The notes under the pieces are model-generated. The model had not been told where the DNA came from. It did no database searches and saw nothing but the letters and a program-made list of their open reading frames with translations. Positions 29,493 through 44,400 of a DNA stretch of 64,000 nucleotides are shown piece after piece. The position numbers and the translations under genes are program-made. The DNA is from Euglena gracilis (taxonomy: Eukaryota; Euglenida; Euglenophyceae; Euglenales). The DNA lies in assembly GCA_039621445.1 (NCBI GenBank), contig CP154956.1, forward strand, positions 41,750,437-41,814,436, in the 5' to 3' direction. The stretch's first letter is position 1. The number at the start of each line of letters is the position of its first letter.

Positions 29493-32400
29493 CTTCTTTT
29501 TTCATTTTTTTTTTGTTTTTCCTTTTTCTTCTCCGGTCCGGGAGGCCAAAAAACACGTTCAAAATTCAACATCAACCACAGTCACAAAGGCAAAAACAAA
29601 ATTTTTCGGGCGACTTTTTCGAATTCCGAACCCCGGTTTTGACCAAAGCTCAAGGGTCGGCGGCCCCAAAACGGGTGCGCTGGGCGGGTCAAAAACCGCT
29701 CATTTACGCTCAAAAAAAGTGTTTCCGGGTCCGGGAGGCCAAAAACATCGTTTTGGGCAAAAACAATTTCGATTTTTTTCGACTTTTTTGACTCGGGTTT
29801 GACCCAAAGTCAATGGGTCGGCAGCCCAAAACGCGGCGCTGGCGGGTCGCAAAACGCTCTTTTCGGCTCAAAAACAGTTTTTCCGGGTCCGGGAGGCCAA
29901 AAACATCGTTTTTTTGGGCAAAAAAAATTTTTTTCGATTTTTTTCGACTTTTTTGACCCGGTTTGACCCAAAGTCAATGGGTCAGCGGCCCAAAACGGGG
30001 CGCTGGCGGGTCGAAAAACGCTCATTTTCGGCTCAAAAACAGTTTTTTTTTCCGGGTCCGGGAGGCCAAAAAACATCGTTTTGGGCAAAAAAAATTTTTT
30101 CGATTTTTTTCGACTTTTTTGACCGGGTTTTGACCCAAAGTCAATGGGTCGGCGGCCCAAAACGGGGCGCTGGCGGGTCGAAAAACGCTCGTTTTCGGCT
30201 CAAAAACAGTTTTTTCCGGGTCCGGGAGGCCCCAAAAACATCGTTTTGGGCAAAAAATATTTCGATTTTTTTTCGACTTTTTTAACGCGTTTTTGAACAA
30301 AAGTCAATGGGTCGGCGCACAAAACGGGGCGCTGGCGGGTCGAAAAACGCTCGTTTTCGGCTCAAAAACAGTTTTTTTCCGGGTCCGGGAGGCCCAAAAA
30401 ACATCGTTTTGGGCAAAAAAATTTTTTTCGAATTTTTTCTACTTTTTGACCCGGTTTTGACCCAAAGTCAATGGGTTGGCGGCCCAAAACGGGGCGCCGG
30501 CGGGTCGAAAAACGGTCGTTTTCGGCTCAAAAACATTTTTTCCGGGTCCGGGAGGCCCAAAAACATCGTTTTGGGCTAAAAAAAATTTTCGATTTTTTTT
30601 CGACTTTTTTGACCCGGTTTTGACCCAAAGTCAATGGGTCGGCGGCCCAAAACGGGGCGCCGGCGGGTCGAAAAACGCTCGTTTTCGGCTCAAAAACAGT
30701 TTTTCCGGGTCCGGGAGGCCAAAAAAACATCGTTTTGGGCAAAAAAATTTTTTCGATTTTTTTCGACTTTTTTGACCCGGGTTTGACCCAAAACGGGGCG
30801 CTGGCGGGTCGAAAAACGCTCATTTTCGGCTCAAAAACGAATTTTCTGGGTCCGTGAGGCCCAAAAACCTCGTTTTGGGCAAAAAAAAAAATTTCGATTT
30901 TTTTCGACTTTTTTGACCCGGTTTTGACCCAAAGTCAATGGGTCGGCGGCCCAAAACGGGGCGCTGGCGGGTCGAAAAACGCTCATTTTTGGCTCAAAAA
31001 CAGTTTTTTTTGGTCCGGGAGGCCAAAAAACATCTTTTTGGGCAAAAAAAATTTTTCGATTTTTTTCGACTTTTTTGACCCGGGTTTGACCCAAAGTCAA
31101 TGGGTCGGCGGCCCAAAACGGGGCGCTGGCGGGTCGAAAAACGCTGCTTTTCGGCTCAAAAACAGTTTTTTCCGGGAGGCCAAAAACATCGTTTTGTGTA
31201 AAAAAAATTTTTCGATTTTTTTCGACTTTTTTGACCCGGTTTTGACCCAAAGTCAATGGGTCGGCGGCCCAAAACGGGGCGCTGGCGGGTCGAAAAACGC
31301 TCATTTTCGGCTCAAAAACAGTTTTTCCGGGTCCGGGAGGCCCAAAAACATCGTTTTGGGCAAAAAAATTTTTTCGATTTTTTTCGACTTTTTTGACCCG
31401 GGTTTGACCCAAAGTCAATGGGTTGGCGGCCCAAAACGGGGCGCTGGCGGGTCGAAAAACGCTCATTTTCGGCTCAAAAACAGTTTTTCCGGGTCCGGGA
31501 GGCCAAAAAGCATCGTTTTGGGCAAAAAAAAAATTTTCAATTATTTTCGACTTTTTTGACCCGGCTTTGGCCCGAAGTCAATGGGTCGGCGGCCCAAAAC
31601 GGGGCGCTGGCGGGGGCACAAACGCTCGTTTTCCGCTCAAAAACAGTTTTTCCGGGTCCGGGAGGCCCAAAAACATCGTTTTGGGCAAAAAATTTTTTCG
31701 ATTTTTTTGGACTTTTTTGACCCGGGCCGGGTTTGGCCCAAAGTCAATGGGTCGGCGGTCCAAAACGGGGCGCTGGCGGGTCGAAAAACGCTCATTTTCG
31801 GCTCAAAAACAGTTTTTCCGGGTCCGGGAGGCCCAAAAACATCGTTTTGGGCAAAAAAATTTTTCGATTTTTTTCGACTTTTTTGACCCGGGTTTGACCC
31901 AAAGTCAATGAATGGGTTGGCGGCCCAAAACGGGGCGCTGGCGGGTCGAAAAACGCTCATTTTCGGCTCAAAAACAGTTTTTTTTTCGTGTCTCTTTTGT
32001 TCTTTTTTGTTTTTTCTTGTCTTTTTTTTTTTTTCTTTTTTTTTTTTCCCGGGTCCGGGAGGCCCAAAAAACATCGTATTGGCCAAAAAAAATTGTTTCG
32101 ATTTTTTTCGGACTTTTTTTTTTTGAACCCGGTTTTGAACCCAAACTCAATGGGTGGGGGCGGCCAAAACGGGGCGCTGGCGGGTCGAAAAACGCTCATT
32201 TTCGGCTCAAAAACAGTTTTTCCGGGTCCGGGAGGCCCAAAAACATCGTTTTGGGCAAAAAAAAATTTTCGATTTTTTTCGACTTTTTTTGACCCGGGTT
32301 TGACCCAAAGTCAATGGGTTGGCGGCCCAAAACGGGGCGCTGGCGGGTCGAAAAACGCTCGTTTTCGGCTCAAAAACAGTTTTTCCGGGTCCGGGAGGCC

Positions 32401-35400
32401 AAAAAACATCGTTTTGGGCAAAAAAAAATTTCGATTTTTTTCGACTTTTTTGACCCGGTTTTGACCCAAAGTCAATGGGTCGGCGGCCCAAAACGGGGCG
32501 CTGGCGGGTCGAAAAACGCTCATTTTCGGCTCAAAAACAGTTTTTCCGGGTCCGGGAGGCCAAAAACATCGTTTTGGGCAAAAAAAATTTTCGATTTTTT
32601 TCGACTTTTTTGACCCGGTTTTGACCCAAAGTCAATGGGTCGGCGGCCCAAAACGGGGCGCTGGCGGGTCGAAAAACGCTCATTTTCGGCTCAAAAACAG
32701 TTTTTCCGGGTCCGGGAGGCCCAAAAACATCGTTTTGGGCAAAAAAAATTTTTTCGATTTTTTTCGACTTTTTTGACCCGGGTTTGACCCAAAGTCAATG
32801 GGTCGGCGGCCCAAAACGGGACGCTGGCGGGTCGAAAAACGCTCATTTTCGGCTCAAAAACAGTTTTTTTTTTTTTTTGTGGCCAAAAAACATCGTTTTG
32901 GGCAAAAAAAAATTTTCGATTTTTTTCGACTTTTTTTACCCGGGTTTTGACCCAAAGTCAATGGGTCGGCGGCCCAAAACGGGGCGCTGGCGGGTCGAAA
33001 AACGCTCATTTTCGGCTCAAAAACAGTTTTTCCGGGTCCGGGAGGCCCAAAAACATCGTTTTGGGCAAAAAAAATTTTTTTCGATTTTTTTCGACTTTTT
33101 TGACCCGGGTTTGACCCAAAGTCAATGGGTCGGCGGCCCAAAACGGGGCGCTGGCGGGTCGAAAAACGCTCATTTTCGGCTCAAAAACAGTTTTTCCGGG
33201 TCCGGGAGGCCAAAAAACATCGTTTTGGGCAAAAAAAAATTTTTTCGATTTTTTTCGACTTTTTTGACCCGGGTTTGACCCAAAGTCAATGGGTTGGCGG
33301 CCCAAAACGGGGCGCTGGCGGGTCGAAAAACGCTCATTTTCGGCTCAAAAACAGTTTTTCCGGGTCTGGGAGGCCAAAAAACATCGTTTTGGGCAAAAAA
33401 AATTTTTTGGTTTTTTTTGGTTTTTTTTGACCCGGTTTGAGCCAAAGTCAATGGGTTGGCGGCCCAAACGGGGCGCTGGCAGGTCGAAAAACGCTAATTT
33501 TCGGCTCAAAACAGTTTTTTCCGGGTCCGGGGGGCCCAAAAAACATCGTTTTGGGCAAAAAAAAATTTTCGATTTTTTTCGACTTTTTTGACCCGTTTTG
33601 ACCCAAAGTCAATGGGTCGGCGGCCCAAAACGGGGCGCTGGCGGGTCGAAAAACGCTCATTTTCGGCTCAAAAACAGTTTTTCCGGGTCCGGGAGGCCAA
33701 AAAACATCGTTTTGGGCAAAATAAAATTGTCTCGTTTTTTCTACTTTTTTGACCCGGGTTTGACCCAAAGTCAATGAGTCGGAGGTTCAATACGGGGCGG
33801 TGGCGGGTCGAAAAACGCTCATTTTCGGCTCAAAAAAAGTTTTTTTGGGTCCGGGAGGCCCAAAAACCTCGTTTTGGGCAAAAAAATTTTTCGATTTTTT
33901 CGACTTTTTTGACCGGTTTTGACCCAAAGTCAATGGGTCGGCGGCCCAAAACGGGGCGCTGGCGGGTCGAAAAACGCTCATTTTCGGCTCAAAAACAGTT
34001 TTTCCGGGTCCGGGAGGCCAAAAAACATCGTTTTGGGCAAAAAAAATTTTTCCGTTTTTTTCGACTTTTTTGACCCGGGTTTGACCCAAAGTCAATGGGT
34101 CGGGCGGCCCAAAACGGGGCGCTGGCGGGTCGAAAAACGCTCATTTTCGGCTCAAAAACAGTTTTTTTTTTTTCCGGGTCCGGGAGGCCCAAAAAACATC
34201 GTTTTGGGCAAAAAAAAATTTTTTTTTTTTCGACTTTTTTGACCCGGTTTGACCCAAAGTCAATGGGTCGGCGGCCCAAAACGGGGCGCTGGCGGGTCGA
34301 AAAACGCTCATTTTCGGCTCAAAAACAGTTTTTCCGGGTCCGGGAGGCCCAAAAACATCGTTTTGGGCAAAAAAAATTTTCGTTTTTTTTCGACTTTTTT
34401 GACCCGGGTTTGACCCAAAGTTAATGGGTGGGCGGGGCAAAACGGGGCGCTGGGGGGTCGAAAAACGCTCATTTTCGGCTCAAAAACAGTTTTTTTTTCC
34501 GGGTCCGGGAGGCCAAAAACATCGTTTTGGGCAAAAAAAATATTCGTTTTTTTTCGACTTTTTTGACCCGGGTTTGACCCAAAGTCAATGAATGGGTCGG
34601 TGGCCCAAAACGGGGCGCTGGCGGGTCGAAAAACGCTCATTTTCGGCTCAAAAACAGTTTTTCCGGGTCCGGGAGGCCAACAAACATCGTTTCGGGCAAA
34701 AAATTTTGTTTTGATATTTTTCGACTTTTTTGACCCGGTTTTGACCCAAAGTCAATGGGTCGGCGGCCCAAAACGGGGGCGCTGGCGGGTCGAAAAACGC
34801 TCGTTTTCGGCTCAAAAACAGTTTTTCCGGGTCCGGGAGGCCAAAAAACATCGTTTTGGGCAAAAAAAAATTTTTCGAATTTTTTTCCGACTTTTTTGAC
34901 CCGGTTTTGACCCAAAGTCAATGGGTCGGCGGCCCAAAACGGGGCGCTGGCGGGTCGAAAAACGCTCGTTTTCGGCTCAAAAACAGTTTTTCCGGGTCCG
35001 GGAGGCCAAAAAACATCGTTTTGGGCAAAAAAAAATTTTTCGTTTTTTTTCGACTTTTTTGACCCGGTTTTGACCCAAAGTCAATGGGTCGGCGGCCCAA
35101 AACGGGGCGCTGGCGGGTCGAAAAACGCTCATTTTCGGCTCAAAAACAGTTTTTCCGGGTCCGGGAGGCCAAAAAACATCGTTTTGGGCAAAAAAAATTT
35201 TTTCGATTTTTTTCGACTTTTTTGACCCGGTTTTGACCCAAAGTCAATGGGTCGGCGGCCCAAAACGGGGCGCTGGCGGGTCGAAAAACGCTCGTTTTCG
35301 GCTCAAAAACAGTTTTTCCGGGTCCGGGAGGCCCAAAAACATCGTTTTGGGCAAAAAAAATTTTTCGATTTTTTTCGACTTTTTTGACCCGGGTTTGACC

Positions 35401-38400
35401 CAAAGTCAATGGGTCGGCGGTCCAAAACGGGGCGCTGGCGGGTCGAAAAAACGCTCATTTTCGGCTCAAAAAACAGTTTTTCCGGGTCCGGGAGGCCAAA
35501 AAACATCGTTTTGGGCAAAAAAAATTTTTTCGATTTTTTTCGACTTTTTTGACCCGGGTTTGACCCAAAGTCAATGGGTCGGCGGCCCAAAACGGGGCGC
35601 TGGCGGGTCGAAAAACGCTCATTTTCGGCTCAAAAACAGTTTTTCCGGGTCCGGGAGGCCCAAAAAACATCGTTTTGGGCAAAAAAAAATTTTTCGATTT
35701 TTTTCGACTTTTTTGACCCGGGTTTGACCCAAAGTCAATGGGTCGGCGGCCCAAAACGGGGCGCTGGCGGGTCGAAAAACGCTCGTTTTCGGCTCAAAAA
35801 CAGTTTTTCCGGGTCCGGGAGGCCCAAAAACATCGTTTGGGCAAAAAAAAATTTTTTCGATTTTTTTCGACTTTTTTGACCCGGGTTTGACCCAAAGTCA
35901 ATGGGTCGGCGGCCCAAAACGGGGCGCTGGCGGGTCGAAAAACGCTCATTTTCGGCTCAAAAACAGTTTTTCCGGGTCCGGGAGGCCCAAAAAACATCGT
36001 TTTGGGCAAAAAAAAAATTTCGATTTTTTTCGACTTTTTTGACCCGGGTTTGACCCAAAGTCAATAATGGGTCGGCGGCCCAAAACGGGGCGCTGGCGGG
36101 TCGAAAAACGCTCATTTTCGGCTCAAAAACAGTTTTTCCGGGTCCGGGAGGCCCAAAAACATCGTTTTGGGCAAAAAAAATTTTTTCGATTTTTTTCGAC
36201 TTTTTTGACCCGGGTTTGACCCAAAGTCAATGGGGTGGCGGCCCAAAACGGGGCGCTGGCGGGTCGAAAAACGCTCATTTTCGGCTCAAAAACAGTTTTT
36301 CCGGGTCCGGGAGGCCCAAAAACATCGTTTTGGGCAAAAAAAAATTTTTCGATTTTTTTCGACTTTTTTGACCCGGGTTTGACCCAAAGTCAATGGGTCG
36401 GCGGGCCAAAACGGGGCGCTGGCGGGTCGAAAAACGCTCATTTTCGGCTCAAAAACAGTTTTTCCGGGTCCGGGAGGCCCAAAAACATCGTTTTGGGCAA
36501 AAAAAATTTTTTTCGATTTTTTTCGACTTTTTTGACCCGGGTTTGACCCAAAGTCAATGGGTCGGCGGCCCAAAACGGGGCGCTGGCGGGTCGAAAAACG
36601 CTCATTTTCGGCTCAAAAACAGTTTTTCCGGGTCCGGGAGGCCCAAAAACATCGTTTTGGGCAAAAAAAAATTTTTCGATTTTTTTCGACTTTTTTGACC
36701 CGGGTTTGACCCAAAGTCAATGGGTCGGCGGTCCAAAACGGGGCGCTGGCGGGTCGAAAAACGCTCATTTTCGGCTCAAAAACAGTTTTTCCGGGTCCGG
36801 GAGGCCCAAAAACATCGTTTTGGGCAAAAAAAATTTTTTTCGATTTTTTTCGACTTTTTTGACCCGGGTTTGACCCAAAGTCAATGGGTCGGCGGCCCAA
36901 AACGGGGCGCTGGCGGGTCGAAAAACGCTCATTTTCGGCTCAAAAACAGTTTTTCCGGGTCCGGGAGGCCAAAAAAACATCGTTTTGGGCAAAAAAAAAT
37001 TTCGATTTTTTTCGACTTTTTTGACCCGGGTTTGACCCAAAGTCAATGGGTCGGCGGTCCAAAACGGGGCGCTGGCGGGTCGAAAAACGCTCATTTTCGG
37101 CTCAAAAACAGTTTTTCCGGGTCCGGGAGGCCCAAAAACATCGTTTTGGGCAAAAAAAAATTTTCGATTTTTTTCGACTTTTTTGACCCGGGTTTGACCC
37201 AAAGTCAATGAATGGGTCGGTGGCCCAAAACGGGGCGCTGGCGGGTCGAAAAACGCTCATTTTCGGCTCAAAAACAGTTTTTCCGGGTCCGGGAGGCCCA
37301 AAAACATCGTTTTGGGCAAAAAAATTTTTTCGATTTTTTTCGACTTTTTTGACCCGGGTTTGACCCAAAGTCAATGGGTCGGCGGTCCAAAACGGGGCGC
37401 TGGCAGGTCGAAAAACGCTCATTTTCGGCTCAAAAACAGTTTTTCCGGGTCCGGGAGGCCCAAAAACATCGTTTTGGGCAAAAAAAAATTTTCGATTTTT
37501 TTCGACTTTTTTGACCCGGGTTTGACCCAAAGTCAATGGGTCGGCGGTCCAAAACGGGGCGCTGGCAGGTCGAAAAACGCTCATTTTCGGCTCAAAAACA
37601 GTTTTTCCGGGTCCGGGAGGCCCAAAAACATCGTTTTGGGCAAAAAAATTTTTTCGATTTTTTTCGACTTTTTTGACCCGGGTTTGACCCAAAGTCAATG
37701 GGTCGGCGGTCCAAAACGGGGCGCTGGCGGGTCGAAAAACGCTCATTTTCGGCTCAAAAACAGTTTTTCCGGGTCCGGGAGGCCCAAAAACATCGTTTTG
37801 GGCAAAAAAAATTTTTCGATTTTTTTCGACTTTTTTGACCCGGGTTTGACCCAAAGTCAATGGGTCGGCGGCCCAAAACGGGGCGCTGGCGGGTCGAAAA
37901 ACGCTCATTTTCGGCTCAAAAACAGTTTTTCCGGGTCCGGGAGGCCCAAAAACATCGTTTTGGGCAAAAAAATTTTTTCGATTTTTTTCGACTTTTTTGA
38001 CCCGGGTTTGACCCAAAGTCAATGAATGGGTCGGTGGCCCAAAACGGGGCGCTGGCGGGTCGAAAAACGCTCATTTTCGGCTCAAAAACAGTTTTTCCGG
38101 GTCCGGGAGGCCCAAAAACATCGTTTTGGGCAAAAAAAATTTTTCGATTTTTTTCGACTTTTTTGACCCGGGTTTGACCCAAAGTCAATGGGTCGGCGGC
38201 CCAAAACGGGGCGCTGGCGGGTCGAAAAACGCTCATTTTCGGCTCAAAAACAGTTTTTCCGGGTCCGGGAGGCCCAAAAACATCGTTTTGGGCAAAAAAT
38301 TTTTTCGATTTTTTTGGACTTTTTTGACCCGGGCCGGGTTTGGCCCAAAGTCAATGGGTGGCCCAAAACGGGGCGCTGGCGGGTCGAAAAACGCTCATTT

Positions 38401-41400
38401 TCGGCTCAAAAACAGTTTTTCCGGGTCCGGGAGGCCCAAAAACATCGTTTTGGGCAAAAAAAATTTTTTCGATTTTTTTCGACTTTTTTGACCCGGGTTT
38501 GACCCAAAGTCAATGGGTCGGCGGCCCAAAACGGGGCGCTGGCGGGTCGAAAAACGCTCATTTTCGGCTCAAAAACAGTTTTTCCGGGTCCGGGAGGCCC
38601 AAAAACATCGTTTTGGGCAAAAAAAATTTTTTCGATTTTTTTCGACTTTTTTGACCCGGGTTTGACCCAAAGTCAATGGGTCGGCGGTCCAAAACGGGGC
38701 GCTGGCGGGTCGAAAAACGCTCATTTTCGGCTCAAAAACAGTTTTTCCGGGTCCGGGAGGCCCAAAAACATCGTTTTGGGCAAAAAAAAATTTTCGATTT
38801 TTTTCGACTTTTTTGACCCGGGTTTGACCCAAAGTCAATGAATGGGTCGGTGGCCCAAAACGGGGCGCTGGCGGGTCGAAAAACGCTCATTTTCGGCTCA
38901 AAAACAGTTTTTCCGGGTCCGGGAGGCCCAAAAACATCGTTTTGGGCAAAAAAAATTTTTTCGATTTTTTTCGACTTTTTTGACCCGGGTTTGACCCAAA
39001 GTCAATGGGTCGGCGGTCCAAAACGGGGCGCTGGCGGGTCGAAAAACGCTCATTTTCGGCTCAAAAACAGTTTTTCCGGGTCCGGGAGGCCCAAAAACAT
39101 CGTTTTGGGCAAAAAAATTTTTTCGATTTTTTTCGACTTTTTTGACCCGGGTTTGACCCAAAGTCAATGAATGGGTCGGTGGCCCAAAACGGGGCGCTGG
39201 CGGGTCGAAAAACGCTCATTTTCGGCTCAAAAACAGTTTTTCCGGGTCCGGGAGGCCCAAAAACATCGTTTTGGGCAAAAAAAATTTTTTCGATTTTTTT
39301 CGACTTTTTTGACCCGGGTTTGACCCAAAGTCAATGGGTCGGCGGTCCAAAACGGGGCGCTGGCGGGTCGAAAAACGCTCATTTTCGGCTCAAAAACAGT
39401 TTTTCCGGGTCCGGGAGGCCCAAAAACATCGTTTTGGGCAAAAAAAAATTTTTCGATTTTTTTCGACTTTTTTGACCCGGGTTTGACCCAAAGTCAATGA
39501 ATGGGTCGGTGGCCCAAAACGGGGCGCTGGCGGGTCGAAAAACGCTCATTTTCGGCTCAAAAACAGTTTTTCCGGGTCCGGGAGGCCCAAAAACATCGTT
39601 TTGGGCAAAAAAAAAATTTTCGATTTTTTTCGACTTTTTTGACCCGGGTTTGACCCAAAGTCAATGGGTCGGCGGTCCAAAACGGGGCGCTGGCGGGTCG
39701 AAAAACGCTCATTTTCGGCTCAAAAACAGTTTTTCCGGGTCCGGGAGGCCCAAAAACATCGTTTTGGGCAAAAAATTTTTTTTCGATTTTTTTCGACTTT
39801 TTTGACCCGGGTTTGACCCAAAGTCAATGGGTCGGCGGTCCAAAACGGGGCGCTGGCGGGTCGAAAAACGCTCATTTTCGGCTCAAAAACAGTTTTTCCG
39901 GGTCCGGGAGGCCCAAAAACATCGTTTTGGGCAAAAAATTTTTTCGATTTTTTTCGACTTTTTTGACCCGGGTTTGACCCAAAGTCAATGAATGGGTCGG
40001 TGGCCCAAAACGGGGCGCTGGCGGGTCGAAAAACGCTCATTTTCGGCTCAAAAACAGTTTTTCCGGGTCCGGGAGGCCCAAAAACATCGTTTTGGGCAAA
40101 AAAAAATTTCGATTTTTTTCGACTTTTTTGACCCGGGTTTGACCCAAAGTCAATGGGTCGGCGGTCCAAAACGGGGCGCTGGCAGGTCGAAAAACGCTCA
40201 TTTTCGGCTCAAAAACAGTTTTTCCGGGTCCGGGAGGCCCAAAAACATCGTTTTGGGCAAAAAAATTTTTTTTCGATTTTTTTCGACTTTTTTGACCCGG
40301 GTTTGACCCAAAGTCAATGAATGGGTCGGTGGCCCAAAACGGGGCGCTGGCGGGTCGAAAAACGCTCATTTTCGGCTCAAAAACAGTTTTTCCGGGTCCG
40401 GGAGGCCCAAAAACATCGTTTTGGCAAAAAAAAATTTTTTCGATTTTTTTCGACTTTTTTGACCCGGGTTTGACCCAAAGTCAATGGGTCGGCGGTCCAA
40501 AACGGGGCGCTGGCGGGTCGAAAAACGCTCATTTTCGGCTCAAAAACAGTTTTTCCGGGTCCGGGAGGCCCAAAAACATCGTTTTGGGCAAAAAAAATTT
40601 TTCGATTTTTTTCGACTTTTTTGACCCGGGTTTGACCCAAAGTCAATGAATGGGTCGGTGGCCCAAAACGGGGCGCTGGCGGGTCGAAAAACGCTCATTT
40701 TCGGCTCAAAAACAGTTTTTCCGGGTCCGGGAGGCCCAAAAACATCGTTTTGGGCAAAAAAAATTTTTCGATTTTTTTCGACTTTTTTGACCCGGGTTTG
40801 ACCCAAAGTCAATGGGTTGGCGGTCCAAAACGGGGCGCTGGCGGGTCGAAAAACGCTCATTTTCGGCTCAAAAACAGTTTTTCCGGGTCCGGGAGGCCCA
40901 AAAACATCGTTTTGGGCAAAAAAAATTTTTCGATTTTTTTCGACTTTTTTGACCCGGGTTTGACCCAAAGTCAATGAATGGGTCGGTGGCCCAAAACGGG
41001 GCGCTGGCGGGTCGAAAAACGCTCATTTTCGGCTCAAAAACAGTTTTTCCGGGTCCGGGAGGCCCAAAAACATCGTTTTGGGCAAAAAATTTTTTTTCGA
41101 TTTTTTTCGACTTTTTTGACCCGGGTTTGACCCAAAGTCAATGGGTCGGCGGTCCAAAACGGGGCGCTGGCGGGTCGAAAAACGCTCATTTTCGGCTCAA
41201 AAACAGTTTTTCCGGGTCCGGGAGGCCCAAAAACATCGTTTTGGCAAAAAAAAATTTTTTCGATTTTTTTCGACTTTTTTGACCCGGGTTTGACCCAAAG
41301 TCAATGGTCGGCGGTCCAAAACGGGGCGGTCGAAAAACGCTCATTTTCGGCTCAAAAAAAATTTTTTCCGGTTCTGGAGGGCCTAAAACATCGTTTTGGC

Positions 41401-44400
41401 GATTTTTTTCGATTTTTATCGACTTGTTTCACCCGGGTTTGACCCAAAGTCAATGGGTTGGCGGCCCAAAACGGGGCGATGGCGGGTCGAAAAACGCTCA
41501 TTTTCGGCTCAAAAACAGTTTTTCCGGGTCCCAGGGCCAAAAAGCATCATTTCGGGCAAAAAAAAAATTCGATTTTTTTCGACTTTTTTGACCCGGTTTT
41601 GACCCAAAGTCAATGGGTCGGCGGCCCAAAACGGGGCGCTGGCGGGTCGAAAAACGCTCGTTTTCGGCTCAAAAACAGTTTTTCCGGGTCCGGGAGGCCC
41701 AAAAAACATCGTTTGGGGAAAAAAATTTTGATTTTTTTCGACTTTTTTGACCCGGGTTTGACCCAAAGTCAATGGGTCGGCGGCCCAAAACGGGGCGCTG
41801 GCGGGTCGAAAAACGCTCATTTTCGGCTCAAAAACAGTTTTTCCGGGTCCGGGAGGCCCAAAAACATCGTTTTGGGAAAAAAAAATTTTTTCGATTTTTT
41901 TCGACTTTTTTGACCCGGTTTGACCCAAAGTCAATGGGTCGGCGGCCCAAAACGGGGCGCTGGCGGGTCGAAAAACGCTCGTTTTCGGCTCAAAAACAGT
42001 TTTTCCGGGTCCGGGAGGCCAAAAAAACATCGTTTTGGGCAAAAAAAAATTTTCGATTTTTTTCGACTTTTTTGACCCGGGTTTGACCCAAAGTCAATGG
42101 GTCGGCGGTCCAAAACGGGGCGCTGGCAGGTCGAAAAACGCTCATTTTCGGCTCAAAAACAGTTTTTCCGGGTCCGGGAGGCCCAAAAACATCGTTTTGG
42201 CAAAAAAAAATTTTTTTCGATTTTTTTCGACTTTTTTGACCCGGGTTTGACCCAAAGTCAATGGGTCGGCGGCCCAAAACGGGGCGCTGGCGGGTCGAAA
42301 AACGCTCATTTTCGGCTCAAAAACAGTTTTTCCGGGTCCGGGAGGCCCAAAAACATCGTTTTGGGCAAAAAAAATTTTCGATTTTTTTCGACTTTTTTGA
42401 CCCGGGTTTGACCCAAAGTCAATGGGTCGGCGGTCCAAAACGGGGCGCTGGCAGGTCGAAAAACGCTCATTTTCGGCTCAAAAACAGTTTTTCCGGGTCC
42501 GGGAGGCCCAAAAACATCGTTTTGGGCAAAAAAAATTTTTTTCGATTTTTTTCGACTTTTTTGACCCGGGTTTGACCCAAAGTCAATGAATGGGTCGGTG
42601 GCCCAAAACGGGGCGCTGGCGGGTCGAAAAACGCTCATTTTCGGCTCAAAAACAGTTTTTCCGGGTCCGGGAGGCCCAAAAACATCGTTTTGGGCAAAAA
42701 AAATTTTCGATTTTTTTCGATTTTTTTTGACCCGGGTTTGACCCAAAGTCAACGGGCGCTCATTTTCGGCTGGCCTCAAAAACAGTTTTTCCGGGTCCGG
42801 GAGGCCCAAAAACATCGTTTTGGGCAAAAAAAAATTTTTTCGATTTTTTTCGACTTTTTTGACCCGGGTTTGACCCAAAGTCAATGGGTCGGCGGCCCAA
42901 AACGGGGCGCTGGCAGGTCGAAAAACGCTCATTTTCGGCTCAAAAACAGTTTTTCCGGGTCCGGGAGGCCCAAAAACATCGTTTTGGGCAAAAAAAATTT
43001 TTTCGATTTTTTTCGACTTTTTTGACCCGGGTTTGACCCAAAGTCAATGGGTTGGCGGTCCAAAACGGGGCGGTCGAAAAACGCTCATTTTCGGCTCAAA
43101 AACAGTTTTTCCGGGTCCGGGAGGCCCAAAAACATCGTTTTGGGCAAAAAAAATTTTTCGATTTTTTTCGACTTTTTTGACCCGGGTTTGACCCAAAGTC
43201 AATGGGTCGGCGGCCCAAAACGGGGCGCTGGCGGGTCGAAAAACGCTCATTTTCGGCTCAAAAACAGTTTTTCCGGGTCCGGGAGGCCCAAAAACATCGT
43301 TTTGGGCAAAAAAAATTTTTTCGATTTTTTTCGACTTTTTTGACCCGGGTTTGACCCAAAGTCAATGAATGGGTCGGTGGCCCAAAACGGGGCGCTGGCG
43401 GGTCGAAAAACGCTCATTTTCGGCTCAAAAACAGTTTTTCCGGGTCCGGGAGGCCCAAAAACATCGTTTTGGGCAAAAAAAAATTTTCGATTTTTTTCGA
43501 CTTTTTTGACCCGGGTTTGACCCAAAGTCAATGGGTCGGCGGTCCAAAACGGGGCGCTGGCGGGTCGAAAAACGCTCATTTTCGGCTCAAAAACAGTTTT
43601 TCCGGGTCCGGGAGGCCCAAAAACATCGTTTTGGGCAAAAAAAATTTTTTCGATTTTTTTCGACTTTTTTGACCCGGGTTTGACCCAAAGTCAATGAATG
43701 GGTCGGCGGCCCAAAACGGGGCGCTGGCGGGTCGAAAAACGCTCATTTTCGGCTCAAAAACAGTTTTTCCGGGTCCGGGAGGCCCAAAAACATCGTTTTG
43801 GGCAAAAAAAAATTTTCGATTTTTTTCGACTTTTTTGACCCGGGTTTGACCCAAAGTCAATGGGTCGGCGGCCCAAAACGGGGCGCTGGCGGGTCGAAAA
43901 ACGCTCATTTTCGGCTCAAAAACAGTTTTTCCGGGTCCGGGAGGCCCAAAAACATCGTTTTGGGCAAAAAAAATTTTTTCGATTTTTTTCGACTTTTTTG
44001 ACCCGGGTTTGACCCAAAGTCAATGGGTCGGCGGCCCAAAACGGGGCGCTGGCGGGTCGAAAAACGCTCATTTTCGGCTCAAAAACAGTTTTTCCGGGTC
44101 CGGGAGGCCCAAAAACATCGTTTTGGGCAAAAAAAAATTTCGATTTTTTTCGACTTTTTTGACCCGGGTTTGACCCAAAGTCAATGGGTCGGCGGTCCAA
44201 AACGGGGCGCTGGCGGGTCGAAAAACGCTCATTTTCGGCTCAAAAACAGTTTTTCCGGGTCCGGGAGGCCCAAAAACATCGTTTTGGGCAAAAAAATTTT
44301 CGATTTTTTTCGACTTTTTTGACCCGGTTTTGAACCAAAGTCAATGGGTCGGCGGTCCAAAACGGGGCGCTGGCGGGTCGAAAAACGCTCATTTTCGGCT

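Noticed and set aside
37102-38025. 306- and 237-codon frames on opposite strands
   Set aside because: They are produced by the 162 bp satellite, whose length is a multiple of three. They shift frame whenever A- or T-tract length changes.
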